A DNA stretch of 64,000 bases from VAZQ01 sp963785745 (GCA_963785745.1 CAWAWR010000016.1:1-64000), one strand, 5' to 3'. Counted from the stretch's first letter, positions 24,981 through 33,746 are shown. Numbers and translations: made by a program. Notes: generated by a model from the letters alone, not told the origin.

Positions 24981-25943
24981 CTACGCGGGCTGCGCCTGCG
25001 CGCTGGCAAGGGCGCGCGCCCTTGCGTGATCCGCTTGCGCCCGCTCGGCGTCGCCGAGCTTGGTATAGGCGACGGCGCGCTGCTGATAGACGTCGACGAA
25101 CTCCGGAGCGGCTTCGACCACCTTGGTGAAATCGGCGATGGCGCGGCGGAAATCGTTCTTGCCGAGGTAGCTCAGGCCGCGGTGGTAGTACGCATTCGCG
25201 TCTTTCTTGTTGAGCTTGATCACCCGCGAGAAGTCGCTGATGGCGCCGTCGAAGTTGCCGCTCTGGTACATCAGGATGCCGCGATCCATCAGGGCGTCCG
25301 CGAACTTCGGCTCGATGCGGATGGCTTTGGTGTGATCGGAGATGCCGGCCTTGAGGTCGCCGAGGCCCGCATGAGCCTTGCCGCGAAAGTGCAGCGCGGC
25401 GGCAAATTTCGGATCGATCTCGACGGCCTTGCGGTAGCTCTCGACGGCGCCGTTCAAATCGCCGGATTGATGACGGGCGATACCGTCCTCGAAGTGGGGC
25501 AGGGCGCGCTTGCGGCGCCTCTTGGAGAGCATCGTCAGCGGGATCAGGCCGATGATGACGGCCAGCGCGATCCAGGCGCCATGACCCATGGCGTAATCGA
25601 GCACGGACAACTGGTAGGGCGGCAACGGCGACGGTAGCTGGCCGCGCGCCTGCATCGATTTGATATTGGCGTCGTCGATCCGGAAATAGGATTGCTCGCC
25701 CCGGATGCCGAGGATGTAGCCGTCGTCGGTCATCCTGTACGGCAGGATGAAGGAGTGAAACGAATACTTGTGTCCGAGGTAGAGCGCTTCGCCTTTCGGC
25801 CCGGTGACCTCGACGTCCTGGATGCGGCGAAGGTACTCCTGCGTGCCGAAATACACTTTGGCTGCCTGCGCCGGCGTGGCGGCGATGGCGAAGACGGCAA
25901 TCAGGCCACACAGCGCGGCCCGGGCCTTGGATGAGACATTCAT
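24981..25943 (-). CDS. Membrane-anchored TPR-repeat protein
   Basis: A 320-residue protein. It starts with a signal peptide (ALCGLIAVFAIAATPAQA), then an extracytoplasmic beta-rich part with GTQEYLRRIQDVEVTGPKG. One transmembrane helix follows (GAWIALAVIIGLIPLTML), then a basic stop-transfer RRRKR. The rest is at least four TPR units, recognisable by repeats such as GDLNGAVESYRKAVEIDPKF, GDLKAGISDHTKAIRIEPKF and GNFDGAISDFSRVIKLNKKD. GGGAGGGG precedes ATG 25943. The TPRs would face the cytoplasm and scaffold an unknown partner. Confidence 0.85.
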   Translation of the reverse strand: MNVSSKARAALCGLIAVFAIAATPAQAAKVYFGTQEYLRRIQDVEVTGPKGEALYLGHKYSFHSFILPYRMTDDGYILGIRGEQSYFRIDDANIKSMQARGQLPSPLPPYQLSVLDYAMGHGAWIALAVIIGLIPLTMLSKRRRKRALPHFEDGIARHQSGDLNGAVESYRKAVEIDPKFAAALHFRGKAHAGLGDLKAGISDHTKAIRIEPKFADALMDRGILMYQSGNFDGAISDFSRVIKLNKKDANAYYHRGLSYLGKNDFRRAIADFTKVVEAAPEFVDVYQQRAVAYTKLGDAERAQADHARARALASAQAQPA

Positions 25944-25996
25944 CAGGACCCCTCCCAAATTGAATGCGCGCGACCGCCATCAGCGCGCGCGACAAT

Positions 25997-27112
25997 CTAC
26001 TCCCACGGCATCAATGACGCATGGATCACGTCCGGTATGGCGCCTGGCTTGTTACCGACCGAGCGAATGGCAAGGTCGACATCCTTTAAGCCGAATCGAT
26101 GCGTCGTGATCTTCTCCAGCGGGAAACGCTTGGAGGCGATCTGTTCGAGCGCCAGCTCGCAGGCCTTGAAGCTGTGGCCGCGCGCGCTCTTCATGGTGAT
26201 GAACTTCACCGTGAATTTTTCCAGCGGGAAATTCGGGAACTGCGCCATTTCGCCTTGCGCGACGATGATGCCGGCCTTGCGCTTGAGCGCCTCGATGCCG
26301 AGCAGGATCGGGATGGTGCCGGCGCCGGCGGTGCAATCGAGCGAAACGTCGACGCCCTTGCCGCCGGTGATCTCCATGATACGGGCGAGGGGGTCTTCCT
26401 TGGTCACGTCGATCACGTAATCGGCGCCGAGCTCCTTCGCGACCTTCAGCCGCGCGCCGTCCTTGGCGGTGCCGGTGACGATGATCAGCGCCGCGCCGGC
26501 CTGCTTGCAGATGACGGTCTGCGAGAGACCCTGCTGACCGGGCCCCTGGATCAGCACCGTCGAATTGTATCCGACCTGGCCGTCGAACAGCGACCACTCG
26601 ACGCCGTTCGCCATCGGGGTCACGAGCCCGGCGAGCTCGGGCGTGACGCCCTTGGGCACATGATGGATCACCGAATTCCACGGCAGGTAAATGTATTGCG
26701 AGAACCCGCCCCACAGATGTGGCGGCTTCTCGTCGGAGGTGTAGCCGTAGCGGATCGCGTCCGGGTTGGTGCGCCAGTTGGTGTTCTCGCAATGGCGATA
26801 CTGACCGAGGTGGCACCACTCGCACTTGCCGCAGCTCACATAGTGCTCGACGAAGACGAGGTCGCCTTCCTTGAAGCCCTTGCGCTGGGTGAACTCCCGG
26901 CCGGCCTTGGCGATATAGCCGATGTTCTCGTGACCCATGATGGTGGGCTTGTTGTTCGGCGGCTCCTGGTAGAGGCGCACGTCGGTGCCGCAGATGCCGG
27001 CGACTTCCATCTTCATCAGGGCGGCGTCGGCCGGTACGTCCGGCATGGGGTATTCGCGAATTTCGGTTTTGCCCGGCCCGACCCGGACCGCCGCCAGCAC
27101 TTTCTCAGCCAC
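25997..27112 (-). CDS. Zinc-dependent medium-chain alcohol dehydrogenase
   Basis: A 371-residue MDR enzyme. Catalytic-zinc region: AGICGTDVRLY and MGHENIGYI. Structural zinc lobe: CGKCEWCHLGQYRHC. Rossmann fold: VLIQGPGQQGLSQTVICKQAG with IIVTGT. The GTG at 27112 (VAEKVLAAVR) was chosen because GGAGA precedes it; the frame is open to 27178. QQG in the Rossmann loop rather than GGVG is slightly unusual but occurs in the family. It probably oxidises an alcohol, polyol or hydroxyacid with NAD(P). It stands alone between divergent and convergent neighbours, so no pathway is implied. Confidence 0.88.
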   Translation of the reverse strand: MAEKVLAAVRVGPGKTEIREYPMPDVPADAALMKMEVAGICGTDVRLYQEPPNNKPTIMGHENIGYIAKAGREFTQRKGFKEGDLVFVEHYVSCGKCEWCHLGQYRHCENTNWRTNPDAIRYGYTSDEKPPHLWGGFSQYIYLPWNSVIHHVPKGVTPELAGLVTPMANGVEWSLFDGQVGYNSTVLIQGPGQQGLSQTVICKQAGAALIIVTGTAKDGARLKVAKELGADYVIDVTKEDPLARIMEITGGKGVDVSLDCTAGAGTIPILLGIEALKRKAGIIVAQGEMAQFPNFPLEKFTVKFITMKSARGHSFKACELALEQIASKRFPLEKITTHRFGLKDVDLAIRSVGNKPGAIPDVIHASLMPWE

Positions 27113-27280
27113 TGAAGAAGTCTCCGCTATCTCGTTGAAATGTCGCGGGCACCATAGGACCGGCCCAAAACGCGTCAAGTGCCGGCTCGCCGCCGTCCGT
27201 CCGGCCTAATTTGCCGATGCATCGCGTCCGCCCAGCGGTTATGTAAGGTCGAGGTAACAGCGAAACCACTCTGGGTGCCC

Positions 27281-27667
27281 GTGAGCGACTACTATACCGC
27301 CCTGAAGGCCTGGCAGACCGGCCGCAACGAGCCGGGCGACACCGGCGCCATGCCGGAAGGGTTCCGGATCAGGCCGGCCCTCAAGCGCAGCCCCGAGCAC
27401 GTCGCCGCGCTGGAGCAGGTGCGGGACTGGACGCGTGCCCGCTTCAAGCTGCCCGAGGAGGCGGCGGTGATGGCCGCCGAGGTCACTTGCCGGCTGCCGG
27501 GCTGCCCGCCGCTGGAGACCGTGGTGGCGTTCTGGACCGACACCAACCAGCGCCACCAGTTCAAGGTGTTCAAGCGGGTGGAGGAGGTGGCCGAGGACGA
27601 CATCCCGCCGGCCTGGCTCAAGGGCGCGCTGGTCGTGGACGAGGACGCCGACTTGGATTGCTGCTGA
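27281..27667 (+). CDS. Conserved hypothetical small protein
   Basis: A 128-residue soluble protein starting VSDYYTALKAWQ. Motifs: VTCRLPGCPPLETVVAFW and RHQFKVFKRVEEVAEDDIPPAWL, ending in DADLDCC. The Cys pair at the end and two more in CRLPGC could bind metal, but no known motif fits. GTG 27281 was chosen by the start of the ordered, conserved-looking region; the Shine-Dalgarno is weak and another GTG is two codons upstream. No function can be given. It precedes the decarboxylase-like gene at 27747 by 79 bases. Confidence 0.6.
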   Translation: MSDYYTALKAWQTGRNEPGDTGAMPEGFRIRPALKRSPEHVAALEQVRDWTRARFKLPEEAAVMAAEVTCRLPGCPPLETVVAFWTDTNQRHQFKVFKRVEEVAEDDIPPAWLKGALVVDEDADLDCC

Positions 27668-27746
27668 CCCGCCGCGCCCCCGCTTGCACGACGACGACAA
27701 AACGAGGCAATGATTGTCTCAACCATCAGGTGGAGCGACGCGTCCC

Positions 27747-28688
27747 ATGTCCGATCTCAAGCTGAAAACCGCCACCCGCACCCAGGGCAACAACAAGCCG
27801 CTCAAGGACGGCGCGGTGAAGCCGAAGACCTTCGATTTCGCGTTCGAAGAGGTCGATCCCATCATCGCGGCGTTCCGGCGGATGGTGCGCGGCAACGAGT
27901 TCGACATCTGCGAGATGGCGATCACGACCTATATCTGCGCCAAGGAGCACGGCAAGCCGATGACGGCGGTGCCGATCTTCCTGGTGCGCGCGTTCCACCA
28001 CGGCGCGATCCTCGCCAATACCAAGGTGGTGCGTTCGCCGAAGGAGCTCGAAGGCAAGAAGGTCGGCGTCAACCGCGGCTACACCGTCACCACCGGCGTT
28101 TGGGCGCGGGGCATTTTGCAGGACGAGCACGATGTCGATCTCTCCAAGATCACCTGGGTGCTGTCCGGCGACGAGCACGTCGCCGAATACAAGGCGCCGA
28201 AGAACGTGGTGCCGATCGAGAAGGGCAAGGATATGGCCGAGATGCTCGCCTCCGGTGAGCTCGCGGCCGCGATCGGCATCGAGTCGAAGTCGCCGGACGT
28301 GGCGCCGCTGATCGCGAACGGACAGCAGGCGGGCCTCAAGGCGTTGCGCGAGCGTGGCCACTACCCGATCAACCATTGCATCGTGATCAAGGACGAGCTG
28401 ATCGCGAAGTATCCCGACCTTCCGGTCGACGTGTTCAACACCTTCGCCGAGTCGAAGCGCCAGTATCTCGCAAAGCTGAAGGCCGGTCAGATCGAGAACC
28501 CAACCGCGATCGACAAGCTCCACCAGCAGGTGATGGAGATCACCGGCGATCCGCTGCCTTACGGCGTCGCGCCCAACCGCAGGGTGATCGACGAGCTGCT
28601 GCGCCACGCCACGATCCAGGGCATCATCACCATTCCGGTGGCGGTCGACGATCTGTTCACGCCGTCGACGCGCGGGCTGGTGGGGTAA
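27747..28688 (+). CDS. 4,5-dihydroxyphthalate decarboxylase-like / NMT1-fold protein, second copy
   Basis: A 313-residue cytoplasmic protein without signal peptide. The fold is recognised by FAFEEVDPIIAAFRRMV, NEFDICEMAITTYIC, IFLVRAFHHGAIL, KKVGVNRGYTVTTGVWARG and C-terminal PLPYGVAPNRRVIDELL, the same architecture as the gene at 1543 but clearly divergent. GGTGGAG precedes ATG 27747. The next gene, a GlcG-like protein, begins 9 bases after its stop, and a Bug protein and an amidohydrolase follow on the same strand. That neighbourhood favours an enzyme of aromatic-acid breakdown; a transport role is less likely because export signals are absent. Confidence 0.72.
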   Translation: MSDLKLKTATRTQGNNKPLKDGAVKPKTFDFAFEEVDPIIAAFRRMVRGNEFDICEMAITTYICAKEHGKPMTAVPIFLVRAFHHGAILANTKVVRSPKELEGKKVGVNRGYTVTTGVWARGILQDEHDVDLSKITWVLSGDEHVAEYKAPKNVVPIEKGKDMAEMLASGELAAAIGIESKSPDVAPLIANGQQAGLKALRERGHYPINHCIVIKDELIAKYPDLPVDVFNTFAESKRQYLAKLKAGQIENPTAIDKLHQQVMEITGDPLPYGVAPNRRVIDELLRHATIQGIITIPVAVDDLFTPSTRGLVG

Positions 28689-28697
28689 ACCCGCGCC

Positions 28698-29117
28698 ATG
28701 CCTGACACCGTCCCCACCCATCGCCTGACCGAAGAGGCGAGCCTCAAGATGCTCTCGGCCGGCGTCGCGAAGGCGAACGCGCTCGGCTGCAAGGTCTCGA
28801 TCGCGGTGGTGGATGCAAGCTGCCGGCTGATCGCGTTCCTGATGATGGACGGCGCGCGGCATTTCTCGATCATCACCACCAAACGCAAGGCGATCACCTC
28901 GGCCTCGCAGCGCATGCCGACCGGCTACGCGCCGGAGGAGAACGCGCTCAGCATGTCGGTGCGCATGGACGACTTCACCAACGTGCCCGGCGGATTCCCG
29001 ATCGAGGTCGGCGGCGAGGTGATCGGCGCTGTCGCTGCCGGCGGCGCCAAGATCGAGCAGGACGTCGAAGTGGCGAAGGCGGCGCTGGCCGCGCTCGCGG
29101 GTGCCCGCAAGTTTTAA
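28698..29117 (+). CDS. GlcG/HbpS-family haem-binding-like protein (DUF336)
   Basis: A 139-residue protein typical of the GlcG/HbpS fold. Motifs: LTEEASLKMLSAGVAKANAL, CKVSIAVVDASCRLIAFLMMD, a helical region AITSASQRMPTG, then VPGGFPIEVGGEVIGAVAAGGA. Without a signal peptide it is cytoplasmic. Members often sit beside catabolic enzymes and have been proposed as haem or cofactor chaperones. It is 9 bases downstream of the decarboxylase-like gene and probably co-translated. Its exact job is not known. Confidence 0.83.
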   Translation: MPDTVPTHRLTEEASLKMLSAGVAKANALGCKVSIAVVDASCRLIAFLMMDGARHFSIITTKRKAITSASQRMPTGYAPEENALSMSVRMDDFTNVPGGFPIEVGGEVIGAVAAGGAKIEQDVEVAKAALAALAGARKF

Positions 29118-29121
29118 GATT

Positions 29122-29203
29122 CCCTCCGTTCGTCCCCGCGAAAGCGGGGACCCAGAAACCAAGAAGCCTGGATGCCCGCTTGCGCGGGCATGAGCGGAGA
29201 GGG
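29122..29203. repeat. Dispersed twin-hairpin palindrome, second copy
   Basis: Hairpins GTCCCCGC-gaaa-GCGGGGAC and TGCCCGC-ttgc-GCGGGCA lie within an outer CCCTCCG / CGGAGAGGG pair. It is the same architecture as 3543-3627 with different loop and linker sequence, placed directly behind a stop codon. It may end or stabilise the transcript. Confidence 0.75.
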
Positions 29204-29283
29204 GCATCTCTGCGACCTCGTAGACGCTTGCTCTCGCAGCCGGGGCGGCGGATCTCGTGCTGGCATCACAGCGGAGCGACCGC

Positions 29284-30252
29284 ATGACCAGACTGCACGC
29301 TCGTTTGTTCGCTATCGCGGGTTTCGCGCTCGCGCTGACGGCTCCAGCGGCCGCGCAGGAATTTCCGACCAAGCCGGTGCGGATCATCGTTCCGTTCGCG
29401 CCGGGCGGTCTCAACGACCTCGTCGGCCGCATGATCGCCACGCATCTGACCGAGCGGTTCGGCCGGCAGGTGATCGTGGAGAACCGCACCGGCGCGGGCG
29501 GCGTCGTCGGCACCGAGCTGGTCGCGAATTCGCCGAAGGACGGCCACACGCTGCTCATCGTCTCGATCGCGCATGCGGTCAATCCGTGGCTCTACAAGCT
29601 GAACTACGATCCGTCGAAATCCTTTGCGCCGATCGCGCCGATCCTCTCGAGCCAGAATGCGCTGGCGGTCAATCTCGACTTGCCGGCCAAATCGCTGAAG
29701 GAGTTCCTCGCGCTCGCCAAGCAGCAGCCGGGAAAGATCCAGTATGCGTCCGGCGGCATCGGCGGCTCGCTGCATCTGGCGATGGAGCTGTTCAAGATCA
29801 CCGCCGGCGTCGATCTGTTGCACGTACCGTTCCGCGGCGCCGGCCCCGCTGTCATCGACGTGGTCGGTGGCCACACCAAGGCGATCAACGCGACCATCTC
29901 GACGCTGTCGCCGCATATCCGCGGCGGCAAGCTGCGCGCGATCGGCGTCAGCGGGACGAAGCGGAGCGCGGTGTTGCCGGATGTTCCGACCATCGAGGAG
30001 GGCGGCGTGCCGGGTTACGACGCCGGCAACTGGATCGGGATCGCGGCGCCGGCCGGAACCCCCGCCGCCGTCGTCGCCATGCTGCACAAGGAAATCTCAG
30101 GCATGCTCGACAAGCCTGAGATCCAGAAGCAGATCGCCTCCGACGGCTCCGAAATCCTCCGGATGAGCCCGGCCGAGTTCGGAACCTACATGGACAATGA
30201 AATGGCCAAGTGGGGGAAGGTCGTGAAGACCGCCGGAATTCCGGCGCAGTAG
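29284..30252 (+). CDS. TctC/Bug-family substrate-binding protein
   Basis: A 322-residue exported protein. Signal peptide MTRLHARLFAIAGFALALT to AAAQ. Motifs: RIIVPFAPGGLNDLVGRM, VIVENRTGAGGVVGTE, SPKDGHTLLIV, LHVPFRGAGPAVIDVV and LPDVPTIEEGG. GGAG at about 29273 serves ATG 29284; the frame runs upstream to 29257 through the repeat. It follows the decarboxylase-like and GlcG-like genes and precedes an amidohydrolase, so its ligand may be an aromatic or cyclic acid. No permease partner is nearby. Confidence 0.88.
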   Translation: MTRLHARLFAIAGFALALTAPAAAQEFPTKPVRIIVPFAPGGLNDLVGRMIATHLTERFGRQVIVENRTGAGGVVGTELVANSPKDGHTLLIVSIAHAVNPWLYKLNYDPSKSFAPIAPILSSQNALAVNLDLPAKSLKEFLALAKQQPGKIQYASGGIGGSLHLAMELFKITAGVDLLHVPFRGAGPAVIDVVGGHTKAINATISTLSPHIRGGKLRAIGVSGTKRSAVLPDVPTIEEGGVPGYDAGNWIGIAAPAGTPAAVVAMLHKEISGMLDKPEIQKQIASDGSEILRMSPAEFGTYMDNEMAKWGKVVKTAGIPAQ

Positions 30253-30384
30253 CGGCTCGCTCAAAACGCGCGACAATGGCCTTGTTGCGGCCACCGAATT
30301 TTCGGATGCTCTGATCGTCAAACAGTCCGGCGATAACGCCGGACCATTCAAGCGCCGAAGAGCGCGACAGTCAGGGAGGCTATC

Positions 30385-31458
30385 ATGCAGACGCGACGCG
30401 ACTTCATCCATGGTGCAGCCAGCGCGGCCGGAACGGTGGCCTTCCTGAGTTGCGACCTTCTGGACGCCAGGCACGCCCATGCGGAGGGCGCGCCGCGCCG
30501 CCGGGAGGTCGTGGTCAGCGGCAAGCGCGTGAAGACCGTCGACATCCACGCGCATTGCGCATTCCCCGAAGTCAATTCGATGCTGGGTCAGAAGGTCTTT
30601 CCGGCGGCGCTCAACGAGACGGCGCTGCGCATCCAGCAGATGGACGCGCAGGGCATCGACGTCGAGGCGATCAGCATCAATCCGTTCTGGTACGGGGCCG
30701 ATCGCGATCTCTCCGAAAAGCTCATCAAGCTGCAGAACGAGAAGCTCGCCGAATTGTGCGCGACCAATCCGGAACGCTTCGTCGCCTTCGCGACGACCGC
30801 GATGCAGCATCCGGAGCTTGCCGTTCAGCAGCTCGAATACGGTGTGAAGAAACTCGGGCTGCGCGGGATGTCGGTCGGCACCCATGTCGACGGCCAGGAT
30901 CTCTCGGATCCGAAATTCCATCCGATCTGGGCGAAGTGCGAGGAGCTCGGCGTGCTGGTGTTCATGCACCCGATCGCCTATGCGCCATTCGAAAAGCGTC
31001 TCGCCGGCAACGGCGGGCTCGTCAACATCATCGGCAATCCGCTCGAAACCACGGTCGCGCTGACGCACATGATCTTCGAGGGCACGCTCGACCGCTACCC
31101 GAAATTGAAGCTCTGCACCTCCCACGCCGGCGGCTATCTCGGGTCCTATGGCGACCGCTCCGACGCCGGCTGCATCACCTTCCCGGATCGCTGCAAGGCC
31201 GTGCCGCTGAAGAAGAAGCCGACCGAGTACCTCAAGGACCTCTATTACGACACCATCATCTTCAACCCGGAGGCGTTGCGCTATCTCGCGTCGCGGGTCG
31301 GCGTGAGCCAGATCATGCTCGGCACCGACTATCCGTTCCCCTGGGCCAAGGGCGGCGCCACGGTCGATATCATCCTCAACACGCCCGGGCTCAGCGACGA
31401 CGACAAGCGGGCGATGCTCGGCGGCAGTGCCGCCAAATTGCTGGGGATCAGCCTCTAG
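30385..31458 (+). CDS. Amidohydrolase_2 (ACMSD-like) metal-dependent hydrolase/decarboxylase with Tat signal
   Basis: A 357-residue protein. The N-terminus is a Tat signal (QTRRDFIHGAASAAGTVAFL), so it is predicted to act in the periplasm, unusual for the ACMSD group. The TIM-barrel metal motifs are VDIHAHC (His-x-His), VFMHPIAY and SHAGGYL, and the closing acid GTDYPFPW. Family members decarboxylate or hydrolyse aromatic and unsaturated acids. It lies 132 bases after the Bug gene at 29284, the same strand. Export plus an adjacent binding protein suggests extracellular conversion before or during uptake. The substrate is unknown. Confidence 0.85.
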   Translation: MQTRRDFIHGAASAAGTVAFLSCDLLDARHAHAEGAPRRREVVVSGKRVKTVDIHAHCAFPEVNSMLGQKVFPAALNETALRIQQMDAQGIDVEAISINPFWYGADRDLSEKLIKLQNEKLAELCATNPERFVAFATTAMQHPELAVQQLEYGVKKLGLRGMSVGTHVDGQDLSDPKFHPIWAKCEELGVLVFMHPIAYAPFEKRLAGNGGLVNIIGNPLETTVALTHMIFEGTLDRYPKLKLCTSHAGGYLGSYGDRSDAGCITFPDRCKAVPLKKKPTEYLKDLYYDTIIFNPEALRYLASRVGVSQIMLGTDYPFPWAKGGATVDIILNTPGLSDDDKRAMLGGSAAKLLGISL

Positions 31459-31520
31459 CGGAGTAGGCGGTCGTCTTATCTATGCGCCGTCGGGCAGAAG
31501 CCCGAGGACGGAGCGCGACC

Positions 31521-31925
31521 ATGAGCGAAGGGACTGAACCGAAAAACCTGACCGGCGTCTGGAACGGGCTCTACAGCTATTCGTCGGGCCTTTCGGTTTC
31601 GTTCGTGGCGACGCTGATCGACAGCGGCAGCGCGCTGTCGGGCGCCACGCACGAGCCGAACGTGCTCGGAACAGGTCCCGGCAGCACGCTCACAGCCATG
31701 CTGTCGGGCGGCCGGCGGTCCAGCGCGATCACCTTCGTGAAGACCTATGACGAGGCCGGGCCGCGTTACTACTACCCGGTCAGCTACGACGGCGTGCTCA
31801 ACGGCGACGCCACCGAGATCGAAGGCCGCTGGCGTATCGGTGACGGCACCACAGGCAAGTTCCTGATGATCCGCTCGGAAGGGAAGGCGGTCGCGGTCGA
31901 ACAGAAGAAGCGCGCGAAGGTCTAG
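31521..31925 (+). CDS. Hypothetical beta-rich protein
   Basis: A 134-residue soluble protein. It is almost entirely predicted beta-strand: LTGVWNGLYSYSSG, FVATLIDSGSALSG, SYDGVLNGDATEIEGRW. The pattern of short Gly-rich strands recalls small lipocalin-like folds and is loosely similar to the C-terminal domains of the two proteins that follow on the opposite strand. GGAG precedes ATG 31521; a start at 31482 is open but lacks such a site. No family recognised, function unknown. Confidence 0.6.
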   Translation: MSEGTEPKNLTGVWNGLYSYSSGLSVSFVATLIDSGSALSGATHEPNVLGTGPGSTLTAMLSGGRRSSAITFVKTYDEAGPRYYYPVSYDGVLNGDATEIEGRWRIGDGTTGKFLMIRSEGKAVAVEQKKRAKV

Positions 31926-31929
31926 CGCG

Positions 31930-32745
31930 CTACTTCTTGGTCGCGCTCCACTTGCCGCCGGGGCCGCCCTTCACATCGCCGCTCATCGAATTGCCGTTGA
32001 CGCGGCCGGTATAGGTCGCATTGCCAGCGGTGAAGGTGATGGCTTCGCCGTTGAGGCTGCCTTCGATCGGCGTGCTGTTGCTGCCGTTCGACAGCGTGCC
32101 GGTGATCTTCTGGAAGCTTTGCTTGATCGTGAGCTGGCCGCTCGGCAACTGCCAGGTGCCGCCGACCTTGGCCGGCACGTGGAACAGGTGCACGGTGCAC
32201 CAGCTGCCGCAGTCGCCCGTCGCCCGTTCCGTCACGTCGGGGGTCCAGCCGGTGATCCCGAAGCCGTTGATGACGATGCGGGAGCCGGGCTTCAGCTCCA
32301 GGAACTTCGGCATCAGCTTGTCGAGGTTCTCGGTGAGCAGGAACATCGCCATGACGTTCGCCTTGGAGATGTCGGCCGCGTACATGTCGCCCTGGACGAA
32401 CTCAGCCTTGTCGGCGACGCCGGCTTCGCGCGCCAGGCGATTGGACAGGTCAACCATGTCCTGATTCCACTCGACGCCCTTGGAGCGCGCGCCGCGCTTG
32501 GCGGCGCCGATGATGTTGCGGCCGTCGCCGGAGCCGAGGTCCATCACGAAGTCCTGCGGCGTTACCTTCGCCATGTCGAGCATCTTCTCGACCGTGACGA
32601 ACGGCGTCGGCACCCACACCACGTCCTTGCCGGACTGGCCGACCACCGGCTCGAACGGCTTCTTCTCCTGCGCCACCGAGACGGCGGCGACGACGGTGAA
32701 GCTGAGGACGACGAACGACTGCAGCACGCGACGAAGGGCTTTCAA
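31930..32745 (-). CDS. Exported protein with SAM-methyltransferase fold and C-terminal beta domain, copy 1
   Basis: A 271-residue protein. TTG 32745 is preferred to ATG 32778: AGGAGG lies six bases before it, and the length then matches its paralogue (270). A signal peptide follows (SFVVLSFTVVAAVSVAQ). The methyltransferase motif I is FVMDLGSGDGRNII (residues 67-79), with an acidic residue at GVEWNQDMVDLSN. The last 80 residues are Gly-rich beta strands (SGQLTIKQSFQKITGTL, SLNGEAITFTAG). SAM is not known to be available in the periplasm, so either the signal is a membrane anchor or the fold has lost methylation. Tandem paralogue at 32934. Confidence 0.78.
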   Translation of the reverse strand: MKALRRVLQSFVVLSFTVVAAVSVAQEKKPFEPVVGQSGKDVVWVPTPFVTVEKMLDMAKVTPQDFVMDLGSGDGRNIIGAAKRGARSKGVEWNQDMVDLSNRLAREAGVADKAEFVQGDMYAADISKANVMAMFLLTENLDKLMPKFLELKPGSRIVINGFGITGWTPDVTERATGDCGSWCTVHLFHVPAKVGGTWQLPSGQLTIKQSFQKITGTLSNGSNSTPIEGSLNGEAITFTAGNATYTGRVNGNSMSGDVKGGPGGKWSATKK

Positions 32746-32933
32746 GCGGAGCCTCCTGGACAAGAACTGGGTGAGCATTGGATGGGGATCGATGACCTCG
32801 GAATAACGGCGGCGGACGGCCGTTTATTCCTCATTCCTCAGACAATATCCACCCTCAGTTATGGCCGTTAACGTACTCAGTTTACGGAGAAATTACGCCT
32901 GCCAAAAGCGGCCGGACATTAACCGTGCGCCGC

Positions 32934-33746
32934 CTACTTCTTGGCGGCGCTCCAGGGCTTTCCGTTGACCTGGCCGCTCATCGCATTGCCGTTGACGCGG
33001 CCGGCGTATTTGGCGTCGCCGGCGGTGAACACGATCTCCTCGCCGTTAAGCCTGCCGTCGGTGACCGGGGTGCTTTTGCCGTTCGCGGTGAGCGTGCCGG
33101 TGAGCATCTGGAAGCTCTGCGTAAGCGCGAGCTCCGCTTCGCCGAGCTGCCATGTTCCCGCGACCTTGGCCGGTACGATGTAGAGATGCGCGGTGCACCA
33201 GGTGCCGCAGTCGCCGGTGGCCTTCTCGGTCACGTCGATCGTCCAGCCCGGAATACCGAAGCCGTTGACCGTGATGCGCGAGCCCGGACGCATCGCGAGG
33301 AATTTCGGGGTCAGCTTGGCCAGCTGGTCCGGCAGCATGAACAGGCCCATCACCGTGGCCTTCGAGATGTCGGCGGCGAACATGTCGCCGCGCTCGAATT
33401 TCGCCAGGTTCGACACGCCGGCCTGCGCGGCAAGCTTGTTCGAGAGATCGACGAGGTCCTGGTTCCATTCGATGCCCAGACCGGGCGTGCCGCGCTTCGC
33501 GGCGACAATGATGGCGCGGCCGTCGCCGGAGCCGAGATCCATCACGAAGTCTTTCGGCGTCAGCTTCGCCAGGTCGTACATCTTCTCCAGCGTGATGAAC
33601 GGCGTTGGGACCCAGACGGAATCCTTGCCCGGCATGCCGGGCACCGGCTCGAACGGCTTTTTGGCTTCCTGGGCGGGGGCGTTGAAGGCGAACGAGACGA
33701 CACTCAACGCGATTGCGAACTGAACAAAACGTCGGACAGTGATCAA
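32934..33746 (-). CDS. Exported protein with SAM-methyltransferase fold and C-terminal beta domain, copy 2
   Basis: A 270-residue paralogue of the protein at 31930 with the same plan. TTG 33746 is preceded by AGGGAGG, followed by a signal peptide (QFAIALSVVSFAFNAPAQ). Motif I is FVMDLGSGDGRAII at residues 68-80, GIEWNQDLVDLSNKL follows. The shared segment ATGDCG(S/T)WCT(V/A)HL contains a conserved Cys pair that could form a disulfide, consistent with export. The C-terminal beta domain is retained. The two genes are 188 bases apart in the same direction, a tandem duplication. Substrate unknown. Confidence 0.78.
   Translation of the reverse strand: MITVRRFVQFAIALSVVSFAFNAPAQEAKKPFEPVPGMPGKDSVWVPTPFITLEKMYDLAKLTPKDFVMDLGSGDGRAIIVAAKRGTPGLGIEWNQDLVDLSNKLAAQAGVSNLAKFERGDMFAADISKATVMGLFMLPDQLAKLTPKFLAMRPGSRITVNGFGIPGWTIDVTEKATGDCGTWCTAHLYIVPAKVAGTWQLGEAELALTQSFQMLTGTLTANGKSTPVTDGRLNGEEIVFTAGDAKYAGRVNGNAMSGQVNGKPWSAAKK

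Noticed and set aside
27726..29582. A 618-codon minus-strand frame over the decarboxylase-like and GlcG-like genes
   Set aside because: It has no domain and runs through a palindromic repeat; the plus-strand genes have clear family motifs and start sites.
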